Counted from the first letter of the stretch, positions 19,703 through 31,560 are shown. The stretch: 64,000 nt of DNA from Neostapfia colusana (GCA_030760725.1 JASWHV010000003.1:111012153-111076152), one strand, 5' to 3'. Numbers and translations are program-made. The notes: generated by a model not told the origin, from the letters alone.

Positions 19703-22522
19703 CTAAGAGTCCTCGGACTCCCGTTGGAACCTAGAGGCCACAAGGGCGGCCACGTCCTCGACCTCGGCCCTGGCAGCTTCCTCCCGCTCGGCGGCGGGCC
19801 CTAGACGGACTGGCTCCAGAGAGAAGGAAGGGTCTTGGCTCCGCAAGCACGCCAGCACATGCGTAGCGACCTCCTTCGCCAGGCCTCGTCCCTCCACCTC
19901 AAGCTCGTCGGCGATCACCGCTTCGAGCCGGCCAAGCTTGCCGCCGATGGACTCAAGCGCCGGGATTGCCCCAGACACCTCCTGCGCTGGAGCCTCCGTC
20001 CGCACCGGGCTGAAATCAAGAGGAACCAAGGCGGACCCCGCCTCGGTAACAAAGCTCCAGACTGCCTGGGCCTCGACAGACCGCGAAGCCTGGAGCTTCT
20101 CTACCTCTTGGCGGGCCGCCAGCTCGCGATCCAGCGCCGCCTGGCGCTCCCGGGAGGATTGCTCCTCCCTTGCAGCACTAGCCAACTCGCGGAGCTCCAG
20201 CTCCTCGGCCCGAGACCTCAGCTCGCCCTCTCTGGCCTTCAGCCGATGCGGCAACCTTCTCCTCCTCGGCCGCCACGGCAAGTTCCTGATCGAAGACGAC
20301 ACACTCTTGACGAACTACTTGCAGCCGCAACTCCTCCGCGGCAGCAGAGCGCGCCTCGGCCTTGGCTTCGGCCTGGGCCAGAGCTTCGCGGAAGGAAGCG
20401 CGGAGCCGCCGGGTCTCTGAGTCCAGGCGGCTGACGACTTTCTTCTGAGCGTCGAGCAGAGCACCCATGGCCTCAAGCCTCGACTGCCTCGAGTCGAGCT
20501 CTGCCTTAGCCTCCTGGGTCCGCTGCAGTAGGAGGTGCTCCCAACTAAGAAGGCGCTCCCTCTCTCCAGCCAGCGCCCCCGCTCCCGCTCAAAGGTGGCC
20601 TGGAACTGTCGGGCGCCAGTCTGAACACGCCCCAAGGCATCCCACATGGGCACCGGGACGGCGGGGGCAGGAGTCGTGCCCTTGACCTCTCCTTTCGCGT
20701 CTACGGCCGGCGAAGGTGCTGGTGCCTCAGCAACTGAAGCAAGACGCTGACCCGCGGGAGCCAGGGAGCTAGCAACTGCACCTACAGCAGCCTTTCCAGC
20801 CTCAGCACCGGACTTCCGGGCTGGTGAAGGAGGACGAACAGGTGCTGCCGCAGCCACCGCAGAGGGCGAACACGCCGGCACAGATGAAGCCCCCGCTGAC
20901 TTGGGGGCCGTTGGAACCACCGCAGCTCCCGGATGCTGCGGCGCGGAGCCTCCTCCAACTGGAGATGGCCGGGGAATAGGCTCGCCCCCGGCAGCCGTTG
21001 AGTCCCTACAGGCAAAGAAAACTCTCAGGCTACGAGAGGAGAAGAGAACGCTACTCCTACAAGCCAGAAAGAGCAGCACTTACTGGGCGACGTGAGCGCT
21101 CCAACGGGCTTGTAGCCCCGACCTCTGGGCCGGGGTAGAACCGCCAGGACCTGCGGCCGGAACGTTTGCGGGCTGTGGCGTCCGGGCCCCTGGCACACTC
21201 CCCGGCATCGCCCCACCGGCGTCCTTCCTAGAAGCCCCTCGGCCTGAGGAAGGGTGGCGGGACGTTTGGGGTTCCTCGGACTGCCGCTGTCCAGGAAGAG
21301 ACCCGCCGGAGTGGGACACCTGGGGTCTCTTTGGGTCGCCACTCGATGGACCAGCGCCTACGGGAGATGTGCGCAAGGGTGCCCCGGCCCCCTCACTCGG
21401 CGCAAGCGACGCCCTTGGAGGAGACCGGACACGTTTCTTCTCTGGCTGCCCGGGGGCCGGCTCCTTCCCCTTCCCCTTGTCGGCGGCTTGAGTTCCGCCG
21501 GCCCTCGGGGCAGGTTGGGCGGCGACAGACGCCTCGTGCTCCGATTCGGAGCGCTAGGTCCCAGGGATCGAGACCCCCGGAGGGTATCCCCAACCCGATG
21601 GACGGCGATCCCGATGTCGTCGAGGTTCGACATCTTCCGCAGTAGCTCTGACCTCCTCTGCGGCTCTAAGAAGAGGGGAGTGGCAGAGGTCTGAAGGCGA
21701 GGTCGCCACCGGGGACACAGTCGCCGCTCACCTTGCCCACCATCTCGTACAGCTCCTCTTCGGAAGGATCAGAGCCGAGACCCCTCTCCAACCTGGTGCA
21801 GTCCTGCTCACCAGTGTAGTACCATGCCGGGCGGTTGCGCTACTGCAAGGGCACAATACGGCGCGACAAGAAATCCATTAGCACTATCAGGGACGTTAGC
21901 CCCTCGTTGGCCAGGAACCGGATCCGCTCCAAGACCGGTGCGTACTCCTGCTCCAGTTCTAGGACCTCCTCCCAGAAGCAACGCTCGGTAGTTGGGCCGG
22001 CAGTTGGGAGCTGCAGGCGATCGTGCTCGTCAGTCTGCACGATCACCCAGTTCTCCCTCCAGTTTTCCCACCTCGACGCATTGAAAGGTAGAAGGTACCC
22101 AAAGGCCTTTGGGTCCTTGCAGCGATGCTGGAAATAGTACGCTCCCAACTGGGTCTTCGAGCTGCGCCCAGTCGTCCGCAACACGAAGAAGTAGCGGAAG
22201 AGCATCGCTGAAGCATGCACCCCCACAAACATCTCGCAGAAATGGATGAAGACGACGACCATCGTGAAGGAGTTGGGGGAAAGGTGGTGGAGCTGGAGAC
22301 CATACGTCTCCAGCAACGTGAGGAAGAAGGAAGAAATTGGCGGGACGAACCCCGCCATGGCGTAGGCAGTAAAGAAGACCATCTCCCCCTTTTCCAGGAG
22401 CAGGGGGAGAGATCCCCGGTGGAGCCGGCGTTTCTGCTTTTCCGTGTGCCAGCCCAGCAGCCTGCGCACTGGCCCAAGCTCGGCCGACCGATGAGACGCG
22501 ACGGGAGCAGGTTGGAAGCCAT
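19703..22522 (-). pseudogene. Antisense ORF of Tat-lineage element A (putative gypsy type transposon domain plus coiled coil)
   Basis: This coding sequence on the opposite strand to gag-pol begins at ATG 22520-22522 (MASNLLPSR). After an early frameshift, 22469-21840 encodes the conserved globular domain (motifs EKGEMVFFTAYAMAGF, SSFFLTLLETYGLQLHHLSP, FIHFCEMFVGV, YFFVLRTTG). This resembles the family called 'putative gypsy type transposon' (PF04195, by memory). A proline/serine/glycine-rich linker follows in shifting frames (about 21800-20600). The C-terminus (20468-19703) is an alanine/glutamate-rich coiled coil (AREGELRSRAEELELREL) ending near QRESEDS. Antisense ORFs here are known in Retand, Grande and RIRE2-type elements, but their function is not established. 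This copy has several frameshifts and stops. Confidence 0.8.
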
Positions 22523-23018
22523 GGCAGAGGAGAGCTCAAGGATAGGGGAGACAAAGGAGCAAGAGTTCGAGGAAGGTGCAAGCGCTGGGAAGTGCGAAGG
22601 GAAACCGCGATGCGGGTAAGATCCCCTTTTTAAACTTCCCAGGTGCGATTCAAAGTGATTCGAAACTCTTTGAATACGTCGCATGGGCAACTGCTTTGGC
22701 TCCAAGACCGAGCATCGATGACAAGTGGACTCAAGTCGTCCAGCTTAAGCGGTGGGCCAAGAAGTCAGTCTCCCAAGGAGACGAGCCGGCAAGGCGCTTC
22801 GGCGGTTCCTGAAAAAAGTGCCGCAACGTGCAGAAGTGGCAGCCTTGGGAACCGCCGCAGTACAAGAAACCATCAAGTGGGCTCACGCTCCCATGATCCC
22901 GCGACTGTTCGTGCTCCGGCAACGGCCAATGCGGGACTCAGAGAAGGTGCGCGGAATAGAAGAGACGGAATCCCCACCTCGGGCTCGCTATCTCCCCCGA
23001 GATGGGCCCGGGGGCCAC
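22523..23018 (+). other. A: region upstream of antisense ORF, ending in polypurine tract
   Basis: These 496 bases lie between the antisense ATG and the 3' LTR. They would hold the promoter of the antisense transcript and the sense-strand polypurine tract GATGGGCCCGGGGGCCAC (23001-23018). A homologous segment in B ends the same way. No other gene is seen. Confidence 0.6.
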
Positions 23019-24103
23019 TGTCGGTACCCTCGATATAGGGTACCCCCGCGCACAGGGGAAAATGCCTAAGGACCTCCCCCTTCTTCGTAGGGAGAGCTCC
23101 GAAGGCGCCACGTGTCAAGCGGGGCCGGACCTCCCTCTCCTCAGAGGAGAGCTCCGGACTCACCACGTGGCTAACTGAGCCGGACCTCCCCCTTCCGTGG
23201 GGAGAGCTCCGAAGGCTCCACGTGTCCCGCGGGGCCGGACCTCCCTCTCCTCAGAGGAGAGCTCCGGGCCCGCCATGTGGGCAGCAGAAGCCGGATCTCC
23301 CCCCTCCGCGGGGAGAGCTTCGAGGACTCCACGTGTCCCGCAGGGCCGGACCTCCCTCTTCTCAGAGGAGAGCTCCGGGTCCGCCACGTGGCCAGCAGAA
23401 CAACATTGCCTGCCCCCGCACGGTAGGCAGCGGGCATAAAGACGCGCCATACCTTGCCCGTACAAGGTATTCAAGGCCCACGCCTTCCCAAGACGCGAAG
23501 ACGCGGAGCATGCTTCTGCCAGGTGTCGTTGCGCCCAGTCACATCGCAAACTGGTGTGCCGTGTCAGAGCCTGCCCGCCAATAAATACAGCAACAAGACA
23601 TCCCCTGCCGCCCCTGCCATCATCAACCACTACGACGAGCTTGCGGCATGGGAAGGGCGGCAGAACGAAGACTCGGAAGCCTTCGCCAGAGACAACTACC
23701 GATATAACTGCAGATACGGTAGTTGGCAGGAAATCTCCCCATGACCACCTGTCGGGTCCCGGGCCCACCTTGTAAGCCACCCGAGCCTTGGACTATAAAA
23801 GGCTCGGGTAGGCAACGTTAGCAAGGGTTCGAACTCTGTGAACTCGCACTCTAGACATCACTCACCCTCAAGCTAAGGACTCCGGTTCTAAGCAATAAGC
23901 AATACAGCGAGCACCTCTGCTCACCGTGGACGTAGGGTTTTATGCTCCAGCGGCCTGAAACACGTAAAACTCCCCGTGTCAAGCTTCTCCCTCACTCGTC
24001 CCTAATGCTGAAGCTCTCCGCAAGTGTCTAGCCCCTCCAAAAAAGAACTTCCGCGGGCTGCCCAGAGCAGGTCCGGGGGAAGTGTCGACCACACACTTCA
24101 ACA
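23019..24103 (+). repeat. 3' LTR of element A
   Basis: TGTCGGTACCC to TTCAACA, 1085 bp, pairing with 5363-6446 with scattered substitutions. CACGTG-type cores lie at 23109, 23164, 23219, 23274 (CATGTG), 23330 and 23385. The TATA box is at 23794-23800. Confidence 0.95.
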
Positions 24104-24108
24104 AACAC
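24104..24108 (+). repeat. Target-site duplication of element A, right (aacac)
   Basis: This matches 5358-5362 exactly. Confidence 0.95.
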
Positions 24109-24448
24109 AAATGAACCATATGTTACTAGTGAACTCTCCAGGGGGAGAAATAAGAACAAGACAAGTGCGTCCCAAGGTGAATCTAGACATTAATGGGGTA
24201 GTATTTACTGCAAACCTCATAGTGATAGACTCCCAAGGGATAGATATTATTTTGGGTATGGATTGGTTGACCAAACATAAAGGTATCATCCACTGTTCGA
24301 CCAGAATGGTGGAACTAACTCACACTAGTGGCACAAAAGTGAAGTTCATAGCCGTGCAAGAACCTAGGAGGGACATTAAACTCAATCAAGTTGAGGTGGA
24401 AGTGGAAGAGATAAGGATTATCAGGGAATACCCAGACGTTTTTCCGGA
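24104..24448 (+). pseudogene. pol: Second half of protease, element C
   Basis: The frame continues the protease of 5280-5362. It contains VNSPGGEIRTRQV, the hydrophobic strand GIDIILGMDWLTKHKG typical of retropepsins, and the pre-RT linker IIREYPDVFPEG. At about 24449 the sequence jumps to the integrase core, so RT and RNase H are missing. Confidence 0.88.
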
Positions 24449-25411
24449 GGGTGATCATCGACAGACTGACTAAAGTAGCTCATTTCATCCAAGTTGGCAG
24501 AATTGTACATGTCAAGAATCGTGTGTTTTCATGGAGTGCCAAAGAAGATAGTGTCAGACCGAGGGACACAGTTCACCCCAAGGTTCTGGCAAAAGTTACA
24601 TGAAACCATGGGAACTCATCTGAATTTTAGTTCTGCCTATCACCCCCAGACTGACGGGCAGACGGAAAGAACCAATCAAATTCTTGAGGATATGCTGAGA
24701 GCGTGTGCACTCAAGAACAATAGGAGTTGGGATAAAAACTTACCGTATGCGGAGTTCTCCTACAACAACAGCTATCAGGCTAGTATGAAAATGTCACCAT
24801 TTGAGGCGTTGTATGGGAGGAAGTGCAGGACTCCACTATTTTGGAACCAAACAGGGGAAAGTAAAGTGTTTGGGCCTGAGGTACTACCAGAAGCCGAGGT
24901 GAAAGTGAGGGAAATTCGCAACAACTTGAGGATAGCCCAAACCCGACAAAAGAGTTATGCCGATGTACGGAGAAGAGAGCTTATTTTTAACGTGGGGGAC
25001 TATGTTTATCTCAAGGTATCCCCTATCCGAGGACTTCGTCGGTTCAAGGTGAAAGGGAAATTATCACCGCGATACATCGGACCCTTCCAGATTCTGGAGA
25101 GGAAAGGCAAAGTGGCATATCAACTAGAATTACCGGCTCGCCTATCAGCTGTGCACGATGTATTCCATGTGTCACAACTCAAGAAATGTTTAAGAACACC
25201 CAAAGAGAGGTTACCCATGAATGAGGTGGACGTACGAGAGGATGTTTCTTATGCCGAGCAACCGGTCAAGATTTTGGAGACAATGGAACGCCTCACAAGA
25301 AATAAAAGAATCCGAATGCGCAAGGTGCAGTGGAAGCATCACTCGGAAGCAGAAGCCACATGGGAGCGAGAAGACGAGCTTAAGGCACAGTTTCCGGATT
25401 TGTTTTCCTAG
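24449..25411 (+). pseudogene. pol: Integrase core and chromodomain, element C (N-terminus deleted)
   Basis: The integrase resumes at VIIDRLTKVAHFIQV (24451-24495), lacking the zinc-binding N-terminus and the first catalytic aspartate motif. A small deletion near 24496 shifts the frame. The long frame 24494-25411 then gives LAELYMSRIVCFHGVPK, SDRGTQFTPRFW and HPQTDGQTERTNQILE with two catalytic acids, the GPF.ILERKGKVAYQLELP C-terminal domain, and a chromodomain-like end (RKVQWKHHSEAEATWERED). It ends at TAG 25409-25411. Chromodomains direct chromoviruses to heterochromatin; this is known of the group. Confidence 0.9.
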
Positions 25412-25440
25412 AATCACCAATCTCGAGGACGAGATTTCTT

Positions 25441-25456
25441 TTAAGGGGGGTAGAGC
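25441..25456 (+). other. Polypurine tract of element C
   Basis: TTAAGGGGGGTAGAGC directly abuts the 3' LTR. The upstream motif CTCGAGGACGAGATTTCTTTTAAG resembles those of E and F. Confidence 0.85.
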
Positions 25457-28400
25457 TGTAACACCCCAAAACCTGCTAAAGAGGGGAATTTAAAAATTTT
25501 TGGACGTATTGCATGTGGTGAAGCAATTCAAATTCAAAATGGAATTTAAATTTGAATCAAAACAGAAAAAGGAAAAGGAAAGAAGAAAAAGAAAAACGGC
25601 CAGTGGGCCGAAATCCACCTCAGCCGGCCCAAAACCCGCGCCCGCTTCCCCCCTCCCCCTCTCTCTGATGCGCGGGGCCTGCGTGTCATCTCCCTCCTCG
25701 CGCGCACGCCCAACCGCCACGCGACTTCCACGCCGATCGCCGCTGCCACACCGATTTTCTTGCTCCGGAACCGCGATCTCCAGCTCACTCACTGCGGCAC
25801 ATCTAAACCAACCCCAACCACCCTTCCTCGCCCATTTAAACGCCGAAATCCGCCCCTCTTTCCTCCCCGATTGGCCATTTTTCTTCCCGGTGAGAAACGA
25901 AGCTTCCACCACCGTTTTCCTTCGATCCTCGTTCGTATTTCCTGATCTAACGTGCTTGTCATGTTCCACCGCCGCCGGGGAGTCTTGCACGTGAAGGAAA
26001 CCCGGTGTTTTGCGCTCTAGACACAGCTCCGGTGAGCACCGTCGCGTTTTCCCCTCGGACCTCGTCGCCGACCGCCTTCCAGGGCCTCCGAGCTCAAGAA
26101 AAACCCCGAGGTGAGATCCCCTACCCCCCTCTTCCGTTCTATGCCAAGAAATCCAAGTTTTAGGGAGTATAGACGAAAACCTGAAGTTCTTCGACGAGAT
26201 CGCCGCCTCCCACCGCCACACGCCGCCGGGCAGCGCCGCCCGCACACGGCCAGGGCGACGTGGCTCCCTGAGTCCCGTCCATTTTAAATCGTGCGTTCCC
26301 GAATAGATCTAACCCGTACCGCTTTGCGTTATAATCTCAGCCGTCGGTTTTAAATCCAACGGTCCACGTCGGCCCCGCATTATAAAGGCCGGGAATCTTA
26401 CGCGCTACCCCCTGGGGATCTCGGAAAACACGAGCTAGCCCCGGAAACTTCTGATCTAGCCCCTGGACCTTCAGAAATTCAGGTAAATTCATTTTAAAAT
26501 CAGTTTTAGCCCCTAAACTTAATAAAAATTAGGAAAACATCTCTGTTATGTGTATTTAGGCCCCTGAAAATTTAGGAATAGTAAATTAAACCCTGCAGTA
26601 GGGTGGATTTGCCTTCTAGACCCTATAAGATATTAAATTCAGAAATTTAAACATATGAGTAGAATTTAAATTCAAAAGGTAATATAAACACATGTGCAAA
26701 TACAAATGTAAATTTTCCTAGCACTTGGAAAACATTTAGAATGAGTTGAGAACTGATTTTAGGCTGAAATGAAATCTGACTAAGTGCTGTTTACTTATAA
26801 TTTCTGGAAATTCATTTTTAGGATAGAAAATAATTATGAAAATGAGTAAAATAAATTTAATTTGATCCCCATCAGAGAGGAAGTTCAAAGATATTTTATT
26901 GAACATTTTAGGTAAGAACCTATTCTGTTTAGGTGATATGTCTTACTATTTTAATATTAAAGTTCACTTTTAGGCATAGAAAATAAATCTAAAAATATAG
27001 GAAAATAGGTAGGCATAATTAGAAAATGTTAAATGAGGTCTCCAATTCCAAAAACTTCAAATTAAGATTTTGTAGAAGATCTGAAAACCTATTTGGAGTA
27101 GGAAATTTTCTTTCATGCAAAATTTGTGGCTAAGAAGTGTATTAATTAAATAGAGAGAATTGTTCAAATTGGAAATTCATATATATTGTGCAATTAGAAA
27201 TCTGAATACAAAAGTTAGAAGTAATATGTATGTTTAAAAGTGCATGTAGGCCTAAAATCAACACATCTAGGGTAACCACAACACTTCAAAATGTGAATGA
27301 CTTTCATATGTATGTATCTGTGGTTTGCATGAGTGGAAGTGTGGACTATGGCTTATGGAATGTTGTTTTCTTTTGCTATGTGTGTATTGGCGGCCCCAGA
27401 GCAGGTTCTCACCTTTCAAGATCAAGACTTTCCATTCCCAGAGCAGCAGGAAGAAGGCAAGTGTCCTTGACCACTTTGATCCTATACTAGGATGTGTAGT
27501 TAGAATTTAATTAATTGCATTGTCAATTTAGAATATGGTACCCAAGCTAGGGAGTTTCCCTAGATTTTCATTATCTTACTTCCTTGTAGCCTGGGTTGGG
27601 ATTTATTTTATTATGTCATTCATTCATATTACTTATGCTTAGCCATGCTTAGAATGGGATAAGTGGGATATGAGATCATCAACTTGTTTACCTTACTCTT
27701 GAAATGAGATATTATGAGTTATGTAGAGGTAGGGATCGAGGCAAGTTGGATGATTTGGTTGGTGCTGTGTGCACGAGACTCGGGTTTGTGTTTAGTGCTT
27801 GCCTGGATCCTAAGGACCGGTTCATGGAATATGTAACCTGGCTTTACCGTGCCAACCACATGCTGAGATGGGGCAGCTTGGCCAATTAATTAGGTGTATC
27901 TCCGGCGTAGTATGGGTGTTTGTATGGTGCGGAGAATAGGTGTCAGCTGGACTACCATATGAACCACAAGGCTCAAGAGGGGGCCACTGCAGCGGGGTTG
28001 GAGCCTCTTGTATGCTGTTAGGGGTGAAACCTCAGTGGGCCCACGCTCATCGGAAATCCCTTTGTAAAGGCCTCGTAGTGATCTCCTGGCTACACACCTG
28101 GGAAGTGTGAACGTGGTTCGCGGCCACTGGCATAATGGAGGTTCTTTTAGTCCACCCGGCAACAGGGGATGAAATCACTACATGTGGGTACAGTGGTGCA
28201 AACTCTGTAGAGTCAAGACTGTCATGACAACCGTGCTCACGGTCAAGAGCGGCTTGGACTTATTCACGATTAGAGGATGATGAATTTGGAAGTTGAGGAT
28301 GTTGAGCGGGGAGCTTAACATTGGAAATGATGTTATGGATTACTTGATTTTGATGATGGGTTGGGAGATTGGGACTATTTCACCTGTGTAGTAATGTAGG

Positions 28401-28867
28401 TGCTTAATAAGCTAAGGTGATAGGTATTAATTGCGTAGTGCTTTAACCATGAGTCCAACCTCTCCTTGCTCTAGCCATGCATGGCATTACTTTCCCACAC
28501 TTGCTGAGTACCAACGGTACTCAAACTTGCTTTTCTGTTGGTTTAAATTGCTGCTCAGGTCAAGGGGATGATGTGGTGTTCAATGACCAAGACTTTGGAC
28601 CTGAAGAAGAATTCTAGGTTCACAGAGTCCCCCAGGCAACGCCTGTGACGGAGCCCACAAGATTTATATTTCCACTGCTGCTTTATTTACATGTTATGAA
28701 CGTATTATCGTCCATCGAGACGTATGCTATGTAAGACTTATTTATATTCAAACACTTGACTTGTAATATAATGATGCTTCACTATTTGTCGTCACATGTA
28801 TGAGAAAATGATTCTGGCATACATGTGATATTCACTCGGTTGCTCTTTAGAGAAACCGGGTGTGACA
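25457..28867 (+). repeat. 3' LTR of element C (complete, 3411 bp)
   Basis: TGTAACACCCC to GGGTGTGACA. It is homologous to 1-2758 and, inverted, to 39933-43315. The TATA candidate is at 26381-26387 and the hairpin at 28505-28523. The first 600 bases are not represented in the truncated 5' LTR. ORFs inside (for example 25490-26245 minus) lack domains and are not called. Confidence 0.95.
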
Positions 28868-29830
28868 CAGGGTCGGGCCTCCCCTATCCTCAGAGGAGAG
28901 CCCCGGGCCTGCCATGTGGACAGCAGAGCCGGACCTCACCCCCTCCGCAGGGGCGAGCTCCGAAGGCGCCGCGTGTCCAGCGGGGCTGGGCCTCCCCTCT
29001 CTTCAGAGGTGAGCCCCGGGCCTGCCACGTGGCCGGCAGAGCCGGACCTCGCCCCCTCCGCAGGGGCAAGCTCCGAAGGCGCCATGTGCCGTGCTGCCCA
29101 CCCCGTCTGGGTAGGCAGCAGGAGTAAAGGCACACCATGCCCTGTACGATCAAGGCATTCAAGACCCGCGCCTTCCCAAGGCACGGAGACGTGGCACACG
29201 CCCCTGTCAGGAGGCACAGTGACCAGTCGCGTCACAGTGAAGACAAGCACACCGTGTCTGAAGCTGTTGACCAATAAATACAGCGACAAGACACTCCTTG
29301 CCGTCCCTGCCATCATCAACCACTACACCTAGCTTGCGTCACGGGCAGGATGGCAGGTCGACGACCAAGAAGCCATTGCCAAAGACAACTACTAGCATTC
29401 ACTGCAAGATATGGTAGATGGCAGGAAATCTCCCCGGGGCCACCTGTCGGTTCCCGGGACCCACCTTGTAAGCTGCCCGAGCCTTGAAGTATAAAAGACT
29501 TGGGTTGGCAACGTTGCAAGGGGTTCGAATACCCGTGGGTTTGGATCCCTCAGCATTCGACTCCTAGGTTAGACACTTCGGCATTTGAGCGTGGGCAACT
29601 CAGCTCACCCGGATCTCCAAGCTTAGGACTCCGGTTTTAAGCTCCGAGCAATACAGCTCCCGTGGACGTAGGTATTATGCTCCGGCGGCCCCCGAACCAC
29701 GTAAAAATCCTTGTGTTAATCCTCTCACAACCAACGTGACCTTCCGAGAGAACTAGCCCCTCTGTAAAAGAACCTCCGCGGGCTGCTCCTGAAGCAGGCC
29801 CGGGGGAAGTGTCGACGGCACACTTCGACA
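28868..29830 (+). repeat. 5' LTR of element D, 5' part removed by element C insertion
   Basis: The segment starts within the GC-rich array, with sites such as CCACGTGG and degenerate copies. It has a TATA box (TATAAAA, 29490-29496) and ends CACTTCGACA before the primer-binding site. It is more diverged from A and B than they are from each other. Confidence 0.88.
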
Positions 29831-29832
29831 TT

Positions 29833-29851
29833 TGGCGCGCCAGGTAGGGGG
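29833..29851 (+). other. Primer-binding site of element D
   Basis: TGGCGCGCCAGGTAGGGGG, the same as in A and B. Confidence 0.8.
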
Positions 29852-29887
29852 GCTTTTCTCTCTCGAGACAGGTCTGCGCCAACAAAG

Positions 29888-31095
29888 ATGCCCAAGAATC
29901 CTTCAGCGGCTAGCTCTTCGCGCCATCATTCCCGGCGAACTCCTACAACCTCAAGATCTGCTGCGACGCGGAGTGCTACTCAAGCAAGTGCACTAGCTGC
30001 CGCTCGAGCGCTCCTGCACAATCTATCTGCTATGGACGCTCCCCAGGGGGCCGCCCAGCAGTGGATCCGCAACGTCAACCACCTCGTCGCCGCTGCCTTC
30101 AACCCTCCGCTGCGACGGAGACGACGCCCCGGTCAACCATATGTGTCGCTGTCACGCACACCAATGGTTGACATGCAGACAGCAGACTCCCGCTCTACTA
30201 GGCTCCCAACGGCGGACCTGAGGACAGAGTTGGAGTGACGTCGCTTGGGAGAAGATGCTCGCGTGACCATCGAGCGACGGCGGGAAAGGCGTCGCAACCA
30301 CGAGGCCGACTACAGCATGTCGATTGCCTCGACTCAGCCTGGGCCTCAGACGTTCGCCATGCGACCTCTGCCCCAGGCGTACGCCACGCAGCATATGCAG
30401 CAGCCATATGTCTTGCAGTCGGCGCCCCGGGTATATGGTGCGCCATTGCCCATGCTGGGGTACATCGTGCAAGCAGCGGACCAAGGGTTTGCGGCACCGG
30501 GATCTGCAGCAGCAGGGACGGGGTGTGCGGCCCTGGTGCCCCACCTCCGCTTCGTAGTGTGGCCACGCAAGTTCCGGCCACACCTGCCGGAGAAGTACGA
30601 CAGAAGCGTCAACCCTGCAAAGTTCCTGCAGATCTACTCTACTACCATCCTCATGGCAGGAGGGGATGAGGCCATCATGGCCAACTATTTCACCGTCGCC
30701 TTGACCGGCTCGGCACGGTCATGGTTCATGAACCTGCCCCAGTGTTCCATAACTTCCTGGGGGGAGCTAGCGGACAGTTCACGGCGAACTTCTGCAGCTC
30801 CTACAGGCGTCCTGGCACGGAGCTGGACCTCCATGCTGTGCGACAGCAACCGGGGGAATCACTACGCTCATTCATCCAAAGATTCTTCCAGGTACGAAAC
30901 ACCATCCACCACATCCAGAATGCATCAGTTGTGGTTGCATTCCGACAGGGTGTTAGGGACAAGAAGATGCTCGAGAAGTTGGCCACCAGGGAGGTGCGAG
31001 ACGTCTCGGAGCTCTTTAGTCTAGCGGACAAGTGCGCCAGAGCAGAAGAAGGGCGTAACTGGCACTCACGGCTAGCCTCCGGAGCAGGAGGATAG
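29888..31095 (+). pseudogene. gag: gag of element D (broken)
   Basis: It starts at ATG 29888 (MPKNPSAASS), homologous to A's gag at 6503. An in-frame TGA lies at 30236-30238. The frame continues through RRRERRRN, the Gag domain (FRPHLPEKYDRSVNP, ANYFTVALTGSARSW) and a frameshift near 30770, then LRSFIQRFFQVRN and VRDKKMLEKLATRE. It ends at TAG 31093-31095. The zinc-knuckle part, protease and RT are absent, because the next homologous sequence is RNase H. Confidence 0.85.
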
Positions 31096-31560
31096 CCCGG
31101 AGATGGCGGAGTTTGATCTGGACTTTCTACTACGTCATGCAGTCAAGAGCCAAGCACTGGCTGGCTTCGTGGCCGAGTGGACGCCATCACCAAGCAACCC
31201 GGGGGGCCCTGAAGGTGGAGAACCGGAGCTCCGAGTACCGGTCTTCAACGAGCCTCACTGGACGTTCTACTTCGATGGCCCCTCACGGAAGCAGGGGCCA
31301 GAGCCGGCGTACTGCTCCTCATGCCAACGGGGGAGCAGTTCAGGTACATGGTGCGCCTCAACTTCAAGGCAACCAACAACATGGCCTTGGACCTGTGCCA
31401 TGTACCATGCGCCGACAACAGCGTCGCCAACGACCTGTCAATGAAGGCCTCCACCGGAGCCTCGGTGCCCAAAGGAGCCTTCGAAGGGACGTCGCCACGA
31501 CCCACAGCCCGGCCTACCGAACCGGGAGAAGGGAGCGAGACCAGCACCTCAAAGCTGGCG
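31096..31560 (+). pseudogene. pol: RNase H remnant of element D
   Basis: Sequence from FDLDFLLRHAVKSQALAGF through FYFDGPSRKQG matches A's 10720-10910, followed by a frame change and MPTGEQFRYMVRLNFKATNN. About 150 bases of the second RNase H are then missing before DLCHVPCADNSVAND. The enzyme cannot be functional. Confidence 0.8.

Larger units (their letters stand above)
5363..24103 (+). mobile_element. Element A: Tat/RIRE2-type Ty3-gypsy element inside C, itself split by B
   Basis: This LTR retrotransposon is about 12.9 kb once element B (11368-17198 plus one duplication copy) is removed. The order is 5' LTR, primer-binding site, gag, protease, RT, degenerate RNase H, second RNase H, [B], integrase without chromodomain, CACGTG array, antisense ORF, polypurine tract, 3' LTR. 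The dual RNase H, absent chromodomain and antisense ORF place it in the Tat lineage (RIRE2/Retand/Grande-like); this is known of that lineage, while the family name is inferred. The duplication aacac and rejoining of C's protease frame prove the insertion. Coding regions carry several stops and frameshifts and a YVND in RT, so A is defective. Confidence 0.95.
1..28867 (+). mobile_element. Element C: Tekay-type Ty3-gypsy chromovirus, 5' end outside the window
   Basis: This is an LTR retrotransposon in plus orientation. Position 1 lies inside its 5' LTR, equivalent to base 26105 of the 3' LTR, so about 650 bases of LTR are missing. The order is 5' LTR, tRNA-Met-type primer-binding site, an extra ORF, gag with a CCHC knuckle, protease, integrase with chromodomain, polypurine tract and 3' LTR. 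LTRs of 3.4 kb starting TGTAACACCCC and ending GGGTGTGACA, with a chromodomain, fit the Tekay/RIRE3-RIRE8 group; the family name is inference. Element A interrupts the protease. A separate deletion joins late protease directly to the integrase core, removing RT and RNase H, so C is non-autonomous. C itself sits in the 5' LTR of element D. Confidence 0.9.

Noticed and set aside
22043..22705. 220-codon minus ORF overlapping the antisense ORF
   Set aside because: Only its first part (from ATG 22522) belongs to the antisense gene; after the frameshift the conserved domain is in the other frame.
25490..26245. 251-codon minus ORF and overlapping plus ORF in the 3' LTR of C
   Set aside because: GC-rich LTR leader with no domain. 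The region is absent from the truncated 5' LTR, so conservation cannot be tested, and the inverted LTR copy (42806-43411) has different frames.
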